Source of the DNA: an uncultured Ignavibacteria bacterium
GTDB lineage: Bacteria; Bacteroidota; Ignavibacteria; Ignavibacteriales; Ignavibacteriaceae
Reading direction: 5' to 3'
Length of the DNA stretch: 24,379 nt
Assembly (NCBI GenBank): GCA_937996765.1
Contig: CALKUG010000414.1
Coordinates: 1-24,379 of the forward strand
The first letter of the stretch is position 1; each line of letters opens with the position of its first letter. Both the position numbers and the translations under genes were made by a program. Below are positions 1-6,530 of this stretch, in pieces. The notes under the pieces are model-generated. The model was not told where the DNA came from and did no database searches. It was given only the letters and a program-made list of their open reading frames with translations.

Positions 1-1
1 T

Positions 2-871
2 TCTAAAACCAACTAAATGGGTACCACCTTCGTGAGTATTAATATTGTTAACGTACGAGAAAACATTTTCGTTAAAACCATTATTGTATTGGAAGGAAAC
101 TTCTATTGGCACTCCGTCTTTTTCGCCTTCAACATAAACTGTTTTGTGCATGGAGATTCGGTTTTCATCCAAATACTGAACAAACTCAATAATACCGCCT
201 TTAAAGTGGAAAGTAGCTTCCTCGCCACCCTCGCGTTCATCTTTTACGGTTATTGTAATATGTTTGTTTAAGTATGCGAGCTCCCGCATTCTATCTACTA
301 CGTTTTCGAATCTGAACTCAGTTGCCTTAAAAATTTCTTTATCAGGCATAAATCTTACCAAAGTACCGGTAGAAGCTTTTTTGAGTTTTCCTATTTCTTT
401 AACATCGAACTTAGGAACACCTCTTCCGTATTCTTGTTGGTATAATGTGCCATCGCGTTTTACTTCAACCGATAACCATTCCGAAAGAGCGTTAACGCAG
501 GAAACACCTACACCGTGTAAACCTCCGGATACTTTGTAAGTATCTTTATCAAACTTTCCGCCTGCGTGCAAAACGGTCATAACTACTTCGAGCGCAGAGC
601 GTTTTTCTTCAGGGTGCATATCAACAGGAATGCCTCGTCCGTTATCTTCAACCGAGCAACTACCATCTTCGTGAATAGTTACATTAATGGTATCGCAGTA
701 ACCGGCAAGTGCCTCATCAATACTGTTATCCACTACTTCATTTATAAGGTGATGTAAACCGCGTGATCCAACATCGCCTATATACATCGCCGGGCGCATA
801 CGAACTGCTTCGAGACCCTTTAATACGTTAATGTTTTTTGCACTATACTCGTTGTGCTGTGTGGCACTCAT
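2..871 (-). CDS. gyrB: DNA gyrase subunit B, N-terminal part (gene runs off the window start)
   Basis: Supercoiling type II topoisomerase, ATPase subunit; it works with GyrA in the cytoplasm. The first 290 codons are visible, which is the GHKL ATPase domain and most of the transducer domain. The N-box is EVVDNSIDEA (about residues 45-54), the G1 box is EDNGRGIP (75-82), the G2 box is GGLHGVGVS (near 120), and a conserved GGTHLVGF motif lies at the window edge. The ATG at 869-871 is preceded by an AAAGGAT Shine-Dalgarno. The 47 nt between it and the DUF721 stop contain no recognisable terminator, so it may be the last gene of the dnaN-recF-DUF721-gyrB run. ParE is the alternative, but the origin-proximal position and family resemblance favour GyrB. 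Confidence 0.96.
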   Translation of the reverse strand, partial: MSATQHNEYSAKNINVLKGLEAVRMRPAMYIGDVGSRGLHHLINEVVDNSIDEALAGYCDTINVTIHEDGSCSVEDNGRGIPVDMHPEEKRSALEVVMTVLHAGGKFDKDTYKVSGGLHGVGVSCVNALSEWLSVEVKRDGTLYQQEYGRGVPKFDVKEIGKLKKASTGTLVRFMPDKEIFKATEFRFENVVDRMRELAYLNKHITITVKDEREGGEEATFHFKGGIIEFVQYLDENRISMHKTVYVEGEKDGVPIEVSFQYNNGFNENVFSYVNNINTHEGGTHLVGFR

Positions 872-918
872 AAGCCGTTATCCTTTTGTTTAGCAAGATG
901 CTTTAATCATTCAAAACG

Positions 919-1242
919 TTAAATAAACTTTATTCTTTTAATTGTTCCCTCACCCATTGATTCATTCAGCTTAGTAATAATTTCTTGCTGCTGAAACATT
1001 ATCTCATTTTTCCATACCGAGCTGGAACTGCTTAGGTAAAGGGTACCTTTGGTTATTCTTACCGCTTCCACATTTTCTTTAAACGTGGGAAATAGGTCAG
1101 TGAAAAAAAAGTGTACTTCAAATTCACTCATTTTTTTTCTGAGTTTTTCAAATCGTTCGCTTTGCAAGTAGGCATCCATTATTGATACCGGCTTTTTAAA
1201 ACGATCGCTTTCTTTTTTTTCACTATACGGCAAGTACTTCAC
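919..1242 (-). CDS. DUF721 / DciA-family protein
   Basis: Small basic protein of 107 aa resembling the DUF721 (DciA-like) family. The region from about residue 20 to the end has the family pattern: a predicted helix, then VEAVRITKGTLYL (a hydrophobic beta strand), a SSSSVWKNEIMFQQ helix and a final IKRIKFI strand. In bacteria without DnaC or DnaI, DciA proteins are replicative-helicase (DnaB) loaders or partners. Whether this short version has that role is inference from family and position. The start is a GTG that lies inside the end of recF (20-nt overlap), implying translational coupling. An internal ATG at codon 22 is an alternative start and would give an 86-aa protein. Confidence 0.82.
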   Translation of the reverse strand: MKYLPYSEKKESDRFKKPVSIMDAYLQSERFEKLRKKMSEFEVHFFFTDLFPTFKENVEAVRITKGTLYLSSSSSVWKNEIMFQQQEIITKLNESMGEGTIKRIKFI

Positions 1243-2344
1243 CGCTTGTTACGTTAAAAACTTTATCGTGTTCTTCCACTCCAATAAAATCGAAGTGCGA
1301 AAAATCTGTGAGTGTAATAAAAGCCTGACCAATACTTTTAAGTACGTTACTGATGCTTACTGAGCGTTCAGTATCTAACTCCCCAAAAACATCATCTAAT
1401 AAAAATATTGCCGGTACACCCAGCTTTTCTTTCATGTAAAAATACTGCGCAAATCTTAGTGCCACTTGAAATGTTTTGTGCTGCCCTTGTGAACCAAATT
1501 TTTTTAGATTATTTCCGTTGATTGAAAAAACAAAATCATCGCGATGTGGTCCGATAAGAGTAACACCTCTTCTCATTTCTTGTTGCTTCACGCTCTCAAG
1601 TTTTGCTTTAAAGAGTTGATGAATTTCTTGTAGTGAGTTGGGGGATTGTTCATCAAAAGGAAAATATTCAATGGCAGGGATTTCTTTATCTTTTAAGATT
1701 TGTTTGTATGCATGTTTTATAGAGGGAATAAATTCTTTCACAAATTGCAATCTATATTCAATTAGCTGCGAACCCAAACTAATCAGTGAATCATTCCACG
1801 CCTGTAATTGCGATACAAGTGCAGGATTACCGGTTTCCTTTATTTGTGTAAGTAACGAATTACGCTGTTTAATCAAACGATTATAATCTAACAATGTGGT
1901 AAGATACAATTCACTTGCTTGAGAGATAACTGAATCAACAAACTTACGCCTTTCGGCAGCATACCCTTGAGTTATTGAATGATCTTCGGGAGTAAGCAAA
2001 ACTACCGGAAACTTACCTATTACCTCAGAGAGTTTACCCGGAGACTTCATATCTTTAAGATACTTTCTGCGGCTCTCTGTTTTTAAGTAATTAATCTCTA
2101 TCGTATGCCCTGTTGCTCCAAAGAATTTTCCTGTTATTCCGTAGGAGTCTCCACCGAAGTTTATAAACTCAGAATCTGAGTTCGATTTATAGTTTTTTGT
2201 TGTACAACAAAAATAAATCGCTTCGAGAATGGTTGTTTTACCCTGGCCGTTACCACCGACTATGTAATTTATTCTATCCGAAAACTGCAAGCGGGAATTT
2301 TGATGAATTTTAAAATTCTTGAGCGCCAGCTCGGTTATAATCAT
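1223..2344 (-). CDS. recF: DNA replication and repair protein RecF
   Basis: SMC-like ABC ATPase that helps RecO and RecR load RecA at single-strand gaps and stalled forks. At 373 aa it has normal length. Visible motifs are Walker A GGNGQGKT (residues 30-37), the TLIGPHRDDF segment (262-271), the ABC signature region GSQGQHK (284-290), and Walker B with D-loop IFLLDDVFGELD (313-324). The ATG lies only 2 nt after the dnaN stop codon, so it is almost certainly translated by coupling to dnaN. Its own 3' end overlaps the DUF721 start by 20 nt. The dnaN-recF order is the ancestral origin arrangement. Confidence 0.97.
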   Translation of the reverse strand: MIITELALKNFKIHQNSRLQFSDRINYIVGGNGQGKTTILEAIYFCCTTKNYKSNSDSEFINFGGDSYGITGKFFGATGHTIEINYLKTESRRKYLKDMKSPGKLSEVIGKFPVVLLTPEDHSITQGYAAERRKFVDSVISQASELYLTTLLDYNRLIKQRNSLLTQIKETGNPALVSQLQAWNDSLISLGSQLIEYRLQFVKEFIPSIKHAYKQILKDKEIPAIEYFPFDEQSPNSLQEIHQLFKAKLESVKQQEMRRGVTLIGPHRDDFVFSINGNNLKKFGSQGQHKTFQVALRFAQYFYMKEKLGVPAIFLLDDVFGELDTERSVSISNVLKSIGQAFITLTDFSHFDFIGVEEHDKVFNVTSGEVLAV

Positions 2345-2346
2345 AG

Positions 2347-3456
2347 TTAGTTAACGGTGCGAATAGGCATCAAAAGAATCAATAAATCTTGACTTTCTTG
2401 CTGTACTTCCGGTTCAATGGTACAAGCTTTACTTGGCGATATAAGTTTTAATAATATCGAATCGTGATTAAGATGACTGAGTACTTCGTTTAAGTACTGC
2501 CCCTTAAACGCAATAACCAATGAGTCACCGGTGAATTCACAATTTACTCTTTCGGTACCTTCAAAACCTTTTTCGGTATCTGAAGCAGATACAACAACAA
2601 AATCCTTACCAATATCAAGTTTTATCTGGTTGATATCGTTACTAACAAAAGGCATCATACGCTTAACAGCTGAATGAAATTCTTGTCTGTTAACCTTCAT
2701 CGAAAAATTATAGTCAACGGGAATAACGCTGTTGTAATCAGGAAATTTCTGATTAATAAGTCGCGATCTCATTTCTAATTCTTCTGATTTAAAAGTAATG
2801 GTTGAAAGACCAAATGAAATATTTATCAAGCCATCAGAAAGGAGTTTTCCGAATGTATTAACTGCTTTTTCAGGAAGTATTTTACCTTCTGAGGTAGAAA
2901 AAGTTCTCGACTTATCCGTGAAGCGGACCATACGGTGCCCATCGGTAGCTACAAATCTAATCCCATCTAAAGAAAACTCGATAAGTAATCCCATCATGGA
3001 GGGGCGAATAGATTCTTTGCTTATTGCGAACGAGGTTTGTGCGAAAGCTTCCCTTAAAAAAGCACCTTCAATTTCAATTTCTTTTTCCTCTTCAACAGCA
3101 ACGGTTGAAGGATAAGCATTGCTGGACTCGCAGGGTACCGTGTATTTACCTTTTTCGTAATTGATAATCAGGCGTGAGTCACGCTCGTACTCAATGGTTA
3201 ATTGAATATCATCCAGTCCGCGAACAACATCCAAAAGCTGTTTCGCTTTTACAACGGCAACAAGCTCTCCATCGGTGTCAACGTTCATCGAACTTTTAAG
3301 AAAAATTTCCATGTCGGAAGCGGTTACAGTTAAAACGCCATTCTTAATTTCGATGAGAAAATTCTCTAATTCCGTGATGGAACTTTTTGTGGTTACTGCA
3401 GGGTAAACTTTCGAAAGCTTTCTTTCTAATACCTTGCTGTTAACAGTAAATTTCAT
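2347..3456 (-). CDS. dnaN: DNA polymerase III beta subunit (sliding clamp)
   Basis: Ring-shaped processivity clamp that tethers Pol III and other partners to DNA. At 369 aa it has the usual length for three tandem clamp domains of about 120 residues each. It begins MKFTVNSKVLERKL and ends LILLMPIRTVN, which matches the conserved C-terminal MPxR segment lining the partner-binding cleft. The ATG at 3454-3456 was chosen over an upstream in-frame start at 3492 because a GAGGAG Shine-Dalgarno lies 9 nt upstream and the protein then starts where the family does. It is separated from dnaA by the origin block and a terminator, so it probably has its own promoter within 3457-3800. It is followed by recF after 2 nt. 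Confidence 0.97.
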   Translation of the reverse strand: MKFTVNSKVLERKLSKVYPAVTTKSSITELENFLIEIKNGVLTVTASDMEIFLKSSMNVDTDGELVAVVKAKQLLDVVRGLDDIQLTIEYERDSRLIINYEKGKYTVPCESSNAYPSTVAVEEEKEIEIEGAFLREAFAQTSFAISKESIRPSMMGLLIEFSLDGIRFVATDGHRMVRFTDKSRTFSTSEGKILPEKAVNTFGKLLSDGLINISFGLSTITFKSEELEMRSRLINQKFPDYNSVIPVDYNFSMKVNRQEFHSAVKRMMPFVSNDINQIKLDIGKDFVVVSASDTEKGFEGTERVNCEFTGDSLVIAFKGQYLNEVLSHLNHDSILLKLISPSKACTIEPEVQQESQDLLILLMPIRTVN

Positions 3457-3690
3457 TGTGATATACTCCTCATTCAATCTTGCAAAATACAAAAATCTTG
3501 GGACTTTTGGTAGTGTTTTTTTGTGGATTATTATTCAGACCAAAGTTGTACACAGCCTCTATTATAGTTATAGAATTAATTTAAAATAACCCATAATAAT
3601 CATAACACTGTGGATACGTTGAAAACCCTCAAATCCGGCCTTTTTAGACTGTTCTACCACTATTTTGTAAACAATTAAATGTTAAGAACT

Positions 3691-3699
3691 TGTGTATAA
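3691..3699 (-). promoter_or_regulatory. DnaA box (TTATACACA)
   Basis: Perfect match to TTATNCACA on the minus strand, in the dnaA-dnaN origin block. Confidence 0.7.
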
Positions 3700-3735
3700 A
3701 CGGTACTTATTAACAGAGTGTTAACAACAGGTGGG

Positions 3736-3744
3736 TTATCCACA
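3736..3744 (+). promoter_or_regulatory. DnaA box (TTATCCACA)
   Basis: Perfect high-affinity consensus box. It starts exactly 21 nt (two helical turns) before the next same-strand box, so both would face the same side of the DNA. Confidence 0.85.
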
Positions 3745-3756
3745 GTTATACCATAG

Positions 3757-3765
3757 TTATCCACA
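3757..3765 (+). promoter_or_regulatory. DnaA box (TTATCCACA)
   Basis: Perfect consensus box. It forms an inverted pair with the minus-strand box at 3772-3780, with only 6 nt (CAGTTA) between them. Confidence 0.85.
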
Positions 3766-3771
3766 CAGTTA

Positions 3772-3780
3772 TGTGGATAA
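3772..3780 (-). promoter_or_regulatory. DnaA box (TTATCCACA)
   Basis: Perfect consensus box on the minus strand, the right half of the inverted pair with 3757-3765. It lies about 30 nt from the dnaA terminator. Confidence 0.85.
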
Positions 3781-3809
3781 TGTTTATTTCAAAAAAATCG
3801 CTTTAAACC

Positions 3810-3852
3810 AAAAAAAAGCGAGCATCCGCATCCAACTGCACTATGCTCGCTT
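3810..3852 (-). terminator. Rho-independent terminator of dnaA
   Basis: The 10-bp perfect inverted repeat AAGCGAGCAT / ATGCTCGCTT (3816-3825 and 3843-3852) has a 17-nt loop. On the minus strand it is followed by a run of eight T (the A run at 3810-3817). It sits 38 nt after the dnaA stop codon. It separates dnaA transcription from the origin boxes and dnaN. Confidence 0.88.
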
Positions 3853-3890
3853 CTATTGAGGTATAAAAAACATCACAAATTTTTGTTTTG

Positions 3891-5309
3891 CTAAGAGTAG
3901 TTTAGATCCAATTTGTTCTGAATGGATTCTACTACTTCTCTAAATTTTTTGTTGGTGAGCATTTTGTTATCAACCGTATCGCAAGCGTGTATAACCGTTG
4001 AGTGGTCCCTTCCTCCAAAATGCAGTCCAATCATTTTTAGAGATGCGCCGGTAAGTTTTTTGCTCAGGTACATTGAGATTTGTCGGGCTTCCACAATTTC
4101 TTGTTTTCTTGTTTTATCCCGAACCTTCTTTTCGTCAACCTTAACAAATTCACAGGTTATTTTTGTAATTGCATCTATCGAAACTGAACCACGTCTGTTG
4201 GTAGAAATAACTTTTACCGCACTTTTTGCAAGTTCAAGATCTATTTCACGTGAGCTGAGATTGGAAACAGCCAAAAGCTTTATTAAGCAGCCCTCTAACT
4301 CTCTGATGTTGGATATAACGTTAGATGCGATATACTCAAGGATGTCCATCGAAAGCTCCATACCGTACGATTGAGCTTTGCGGCTAAGTATTGCTATGCG
4401 AGTTTCGAAATCCGGTGGTTTTATGTCGAGAGTTAATCCCCAGTGGAAGCGGGAAATTAAACGCTCGTCTAATCCCTCTAAATCTTTTGGAGGTTTATCG
4501 CTGGAAAGAATAATTTGCCTGCCGGACTGATGCAGAGTGTTAAAAAGATGGAATATGATGTCCTGCATCTTTTCGCGACCGGTTAAAAACTGAATGTCAT
4601 CGATAATCAGAACATCAATGCTTTTATAAAAAGCAGAAAAATCGTTAATTTTTTCCGACTGCAAAGCCGTTATAAAATCGGAAAGAAATTTCTCGGTAGA
4701 AATGTAGCGCACCCGTTTATTAGGGTGTTTTACTAAAATGGCGTTACCAATAGCTTGCACTAAATGTGTTTTGCCTAAACCCACACCACCGTAGATAAAA
4801 AACGGATTCATCGGGGTTCCGCCTGGATTTTCACTTATTGCTATTCCTGCTGCCCTGGGGAGCTCGTTACCGGTTCCTTTTATAAAATTTTCAAAAACAT
4901 ACTTGCCGTCGAGATTGGAATCTATTTTGGGTATTTCCACTTCGGGCTCAGGCTGTTTGTTTTTGCCGTTTGAAGATTGGGGCGTAGCACGAAAAATATT
5001 AGTGCCGTTTGCAGGAGGGTTTGGTAACTCTTCTACTACCTTGTAGCTAATGCGAACACCGCTACCAAAAGACTCGCTCACCGAAGTGTGCAATAAAGAA
5101 CGATAGTGTTCATCTATCCACTCCCAAGCAAATTGCGAGTTTAACTGAAGCGTTAAAACATTCTCTGAAAAACCAATCGGCTTTATAGAAAGAAACCAAG
5201 TGTTAAACGACATATCACTTAACTGCTTCTTAAGAATTCTCAAGCAGTCAGTCCATCTTTCGTGTAAGCTGTTGTTTTGAATACTGTTATCCGTTACCGG
5301 TTCAAACAT
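3891..5309 (-). CDS. dnaA: Chromosomal replication initiator protein DnaA
   Basis: AAA+ ATPase that binds DnaA boxes and melts the origin. It is 472 aa from the ATG. Domain I is residues 1-85 (NNSLHERWTDCLRILKKQL.., with FNTWF). A Pro/Asn-rich domain II linker spans about 95-130. The AAA+ domain III has Walker A GGVGLGKTH (174-182), Walker B DVLIIDDIQF (232-241) and LDERLISRF containing the arginine-finger region (280-288). Domain IV carries the box-binding signature FGGRDHSTVIHAC (431-443). A GTG four codons upstream (5319-5321) is an alternative start and lies inside a perfect DnaA box. I prefer the ATG because a GGA Shine-Dalgarno-like core sits 7 nt upstream of it, whereas the GTG has only a badly spaced AGGA. 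Confidence 0.97.
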   Translation of the reverse strand: MFEPVTDNSIQNNSLHERWTDCLRILKKQLSDMSFNTWFLSIKPIGFSENVLTLQLNSQFAWEWIDEHYRSLLHTSVSESFGSGVRISYKVVEELPNPPANGTNIFRATPQSSNGKNKQPEPEVEIPKIDSNLDGKYVFENFIKGTGNELPRAAGIAISENPGGTPMNPFFIYGGVGLGKTHLVQAIGNAILVKHPNKRVRYISTEKFLSDFITALQSEKINDFSAFYKSIDVLIIDDIQFLTGREKMQDIIFHLFNTLHQSGRQIILSSDKPPKDLEGLDERLISRFHWGLTLDIKPPDFETRIAILSRKAQSYGMELSMDILEYIASNVISNIRELEGCLIKLLAVSNLSSREIDLELAKSAVKVISTNRRGSVSIDAITKITCEFVKVDEKKVRDKTRKQEIVEARQISMYLSKKLTGASLKMIGLHFGGRDHSTVIHACDTVDNKMLTNKKFREVVESIQNKLDLNYS

Positions 5310-5313
5310 AAAG

Positions 5314-5322
5314 TTATCCACA
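5314..5322 (+). promoter_or_regulatory. DnaA box overlapping the dnaA alternative start
   Basis: Perfect TTATCCACA. On the minus strand it reads TGTGGATAA and contains the possible GTG start of dnaA, only 4 nt upstream of the ATG. DnaA bound here could affect its own expression (inference). Confidence 0.75.
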
Positions 5323-5399
5323 AATCCTAAGTTACGATTTCTTTAAAAACGGGAGCTTTTTTTGATGGTTGCACCTCATCCTAAAATCTTTTCAACAAG

Positions 5400-5408
5400 T
5401 TATCCACA
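5400..5408 (+). promoter_or_regulatory. DnaA box (TTATCCACA)
   Basis: Perfect box within the first copy of the 22-bp direct repeat (5389-5410). Confidence 0.82.
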
Positions 5409-5550
5409 TTAAGGAAGGAGCGTTAAGTTGTTTATAATTAGTAAGTTACGCTGAATTTCAAAAATAAATCAACAAAACGAGGTGTTAATAATCCACAAAA
5501 GCCGAAAAAAAATCCGTGAAACATTTTCACGGAGTAAAGTTTTCAACAAG

Positions 5551-5559
5551 TTATCCACA
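5551..5559 (+). promoter_or_regulatory. DnaA box (TTATCCACA)
   Basis: Perfect box within the second copy of the 22-bp direct repeat (5540-5561). Confidence 0.82.
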
Positions 5560-5700
5560 TTTTTCAAAGAGCTAAATTCTATTCAAAATTAGAAATTAAG
5601 GGAAAAACCTGCAAGTTAAATTTTAAAAACCCTCAATAAAAAATATTTGTATTAAAAAAGAGTAAAAATTGTGTGTGAATGTTGTTTTCTGACAAAAAAA

Positions 5701-5732
5701 ATTGGAAAAAAGGTAAATAAAAGTTATTTTTG
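5701..5732 (+). promoter_or_regulatory. Candidate Bacteroidota-type promoter for the rpmH operon
   Basis: TATTTTTG at 5725-5732 matches the -7 consensus TAnnTTTG. ATTG at 5701-5704, 20 nt upstream, is a near match to the -33 TTTG. A start of transcription near 5739 would give a leader of about 20 nt before rpmH. The consensus is established for Bacteroidota; the assignment here is inference. Confidence 0.4.
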
Positions 5733-5759
5733 CAAGCTATATTAAAAAGGACAAGTGTT

Positions 5760-5906
5760 GTGAAAAGAACATTTCAACCAAGTAACAGAAAAAGAAGAAA
5801 TAAACACGGTTTCAGAGAAAGAATGGCGACAAAAAACGGTCGTAAAATTCTTGCTGCAAGAAGAGCTAAAGGTAGAAAGAAACTTACCGTAAGCGACGAA
5901 GGATAG
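5760..5906 (+). CDS. rpmH: 50S ribosomal protein L34
   Basis: Very basic 48-aa ribosomal protein with the typical L34 sequence: MKRTFQPSNRKRRNKHGFR, then RMATKNGRKILAARRAKGRK. The C-terminal extension KLTVSDEG is common in this group. The start is GTG at 5760, with an AAAAGGA Shine-Dalgarno about 10 nt upstream. Only 6 nt separate its stop codon from the rnpA ATG, matching the near-universal rpmH-rnpA operon beside dnaA. Confidence 0.97.
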   Translation: MKRTFQPSNRKRRNKHGFRERMATKNGRKILAARRAKGRKKLTVSDEG

Positions 5907-5912
5907 TTGATA

Positions 5913-6305
5913 ATGCCAGAGTATTCTCTTTCCAAACAGGAAAGGATTACTTCTAAAAATCACTTTTCGTTAGTTTATTCTCAAGGTAAGCGGCTCATTG
6001 CCGACAGTAAGCAGTTCAAAGCGATAGTTTATCGCGGCACCCAAGAAGAATCCGGAGTAAAAGTAGCTTTTGCAGTTTTTAAGAAGCTCGGAAGTGCTGT
6101 GTGGAGAAACCGAATAAAACGGCTTCTCAGGGAGAGCTATCGCTTAGAAAAACATAATTTGCTCTCTTCCTGCTCTCAAAATGAAATGGTCCTCATTGTT
6201 TTCTCACCTCATCGGTTTAATCAGACCTCATTACCACACCCTAAACTTAAGGATGTGTATGATTCTGTAACAAATTTGTTGGCGAAGGCAGCGAGGGTCA
6301 ATTGA
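5913..6305 (+). CDS. rnpA: Ribonuclease P protein component
   Basis: Protein subunit that assists the RNase P RNA in maturing tRNA 5' ends. It is 130 aa and basic, with the diagnostic motif RNRIKRLLRESYR near residues 70-82. The N-terminal KQERITSKNHFSLVYSQGKR segment matches the family. The ATG at 5913 was chosen over a TTG at 5907 because a GAAGGA Shine-Dalgarno lies 9 nt upstream. Its TGA overlaps the TTG start of yidD (TTGA), so the two are coupled. Confidence 0.95.
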   Translation: MPEYSLSKQERITSKNHFSLVYSQGKRLIADSKQFKAIVYRGTQEESGVKVAFAVFKKLGSAVWRNRIKRLLRESYRLEKHNLLSSCSQNEMVLIVFSPHRFNQTSLPHPKLKDVYDSVTNLLAKAARVN

Positions 6306-6511
6306 GAAAGTTAATAATTGCTCTCATACAATTGTATCAAAAGTTTATATCCCCTCTCTTTCCGCCCTCATGCAGGTTTTACCCCACGTGCTCTCACTAT
6401 TCTATTGATGCTTATAAGAAATATGGCGTCTTTAAAGGCACAGCAAAATCTGTTTGGCGCATTCTTCGATGTAATCCCTGGAATAAAGGCGGATACGATC
6501 CGTTAGTTTAG
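6302..6511 (+). CDS. yidD: Membrane protein insertion efficiency factor YidD
   Basis: Small protein of 69 aa associated with the inner membrane and linked to YidC-dependent insertion. The family hallmarks are all present: LIQLYQKFISPLFPPSCRFYPTCSHY with three Cys (residues 24, 30 and 61), an amphipathic N-terminal helix, and the closing WRILRCNPWNKGGYDP. The start codon is TTG, overlapping the rnpA stop by 4 nt, so it is probably translated by re-initiation. It is followed by yidC after 19 nt. Confidence 0.95.
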   Translation: MRKLIIALIQLYQKFISPLFPPSCRFYPTCSHYSIDAYKKYGVFKGTAKSVWRILRCNPWNKGGYDPLV

Positions 6512-6530
6512 AAAATAAGCAGAAAAATAT

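Larger units (their letters stand above)
3457..3809. other. Origin block 1 (dnaA-dnaN intergenic, likely oriC)
   Basis: About 350 nt without a gene. It contains four perfect TTATNCACA boxes between 3691 and 3780, listed separately. There are also two one-mismatch boxes on the minus strand: TGTGGATAC at 3609-3617 (read as GTATCCACA) and TGTGGATTA at 3522-3530 (read as TAATCCACA). A very AT-rich segment at 3558-3607 lies between the outer boxes and is a candidate unwinding element. The dnaN promoter must also lie here, but I could not pin it down. Calling it oriC is inference from the boxes, the AT-rich segment and the dnaA/dnaN neighbours; GC-skew over the whole chromosome would decide. Confidence 0.75.
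5389..5561 (+). repeat. 22-bp exact direct repeat pair carrying extended DnaA boxes
   Basis: Copies at 5389-5410 and 5540-5561 are identical over 22 nt: a TTTTCAACAAG lead followed by TTATCCACATT. Identity stops on both sides (C/G before, A/T after). The conserved lead upstream of the 9-mer is longer than a DnaA box needs, so the CAACAAG part may be a second binding element. Confidence 0.85.
5310..5759. other. Origin block 2 (dnaA-rpmH divergent intergenic)
   Basis: 450 nt without a gene, between divergent dnaA and rpmH. It has three perfect TTATCCACA boxes, all on the plus strand (5314-5322, 5400-5408, 5551-5559), and one with a single mismatch, TAATCCACA, at 5489-5497. Two of the boxes sit inside a 22-bp exact direct repeat. 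The stretch 5565-5700 is strongly AT-rich with many A tracts. It must hold the dnaA promoter (probably DnaA-autoregulated, inference) and the rpmH promoter. Together with the block on the other side of dnaA it suggests a bipartite origin. Confidence 0.7.

Noticed and set aside
17..757. Plus-strand open frames at the window start
   Set aside because: Antisense to gyrB, which shows all GHKL ATPase motifs.
3457..3492. Longer dnaN start (12 extra codons)
   Set aside because: The extra residues do not fit the family N-terminus, and the GAGGAG Shine-Dalgarno serves the ATG at 3456.
3556..3580. DnaA-trio-like TAG/TTA repeats in the AT-rich segment
   Set aside because: Only a few irregular triplets (ATAGTTATAG) and not directly next to a perfect box and GC cluster; too weak to call.
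3922..4374. 150-codon open frame antisense to dnaA
   Set aside because: It lies wholly inside dnaA, whose motifs are intact on the other strand, and has no ribosome-binding site or recognisable domain.
5459..5466. Minus-strand TATTTTTG as a dnaA promoter -7 element
   Set aside because: A TAnnTTTG match by itself is expected by chance in this AT-rich block, and no -33 element is at 19-21 nt.
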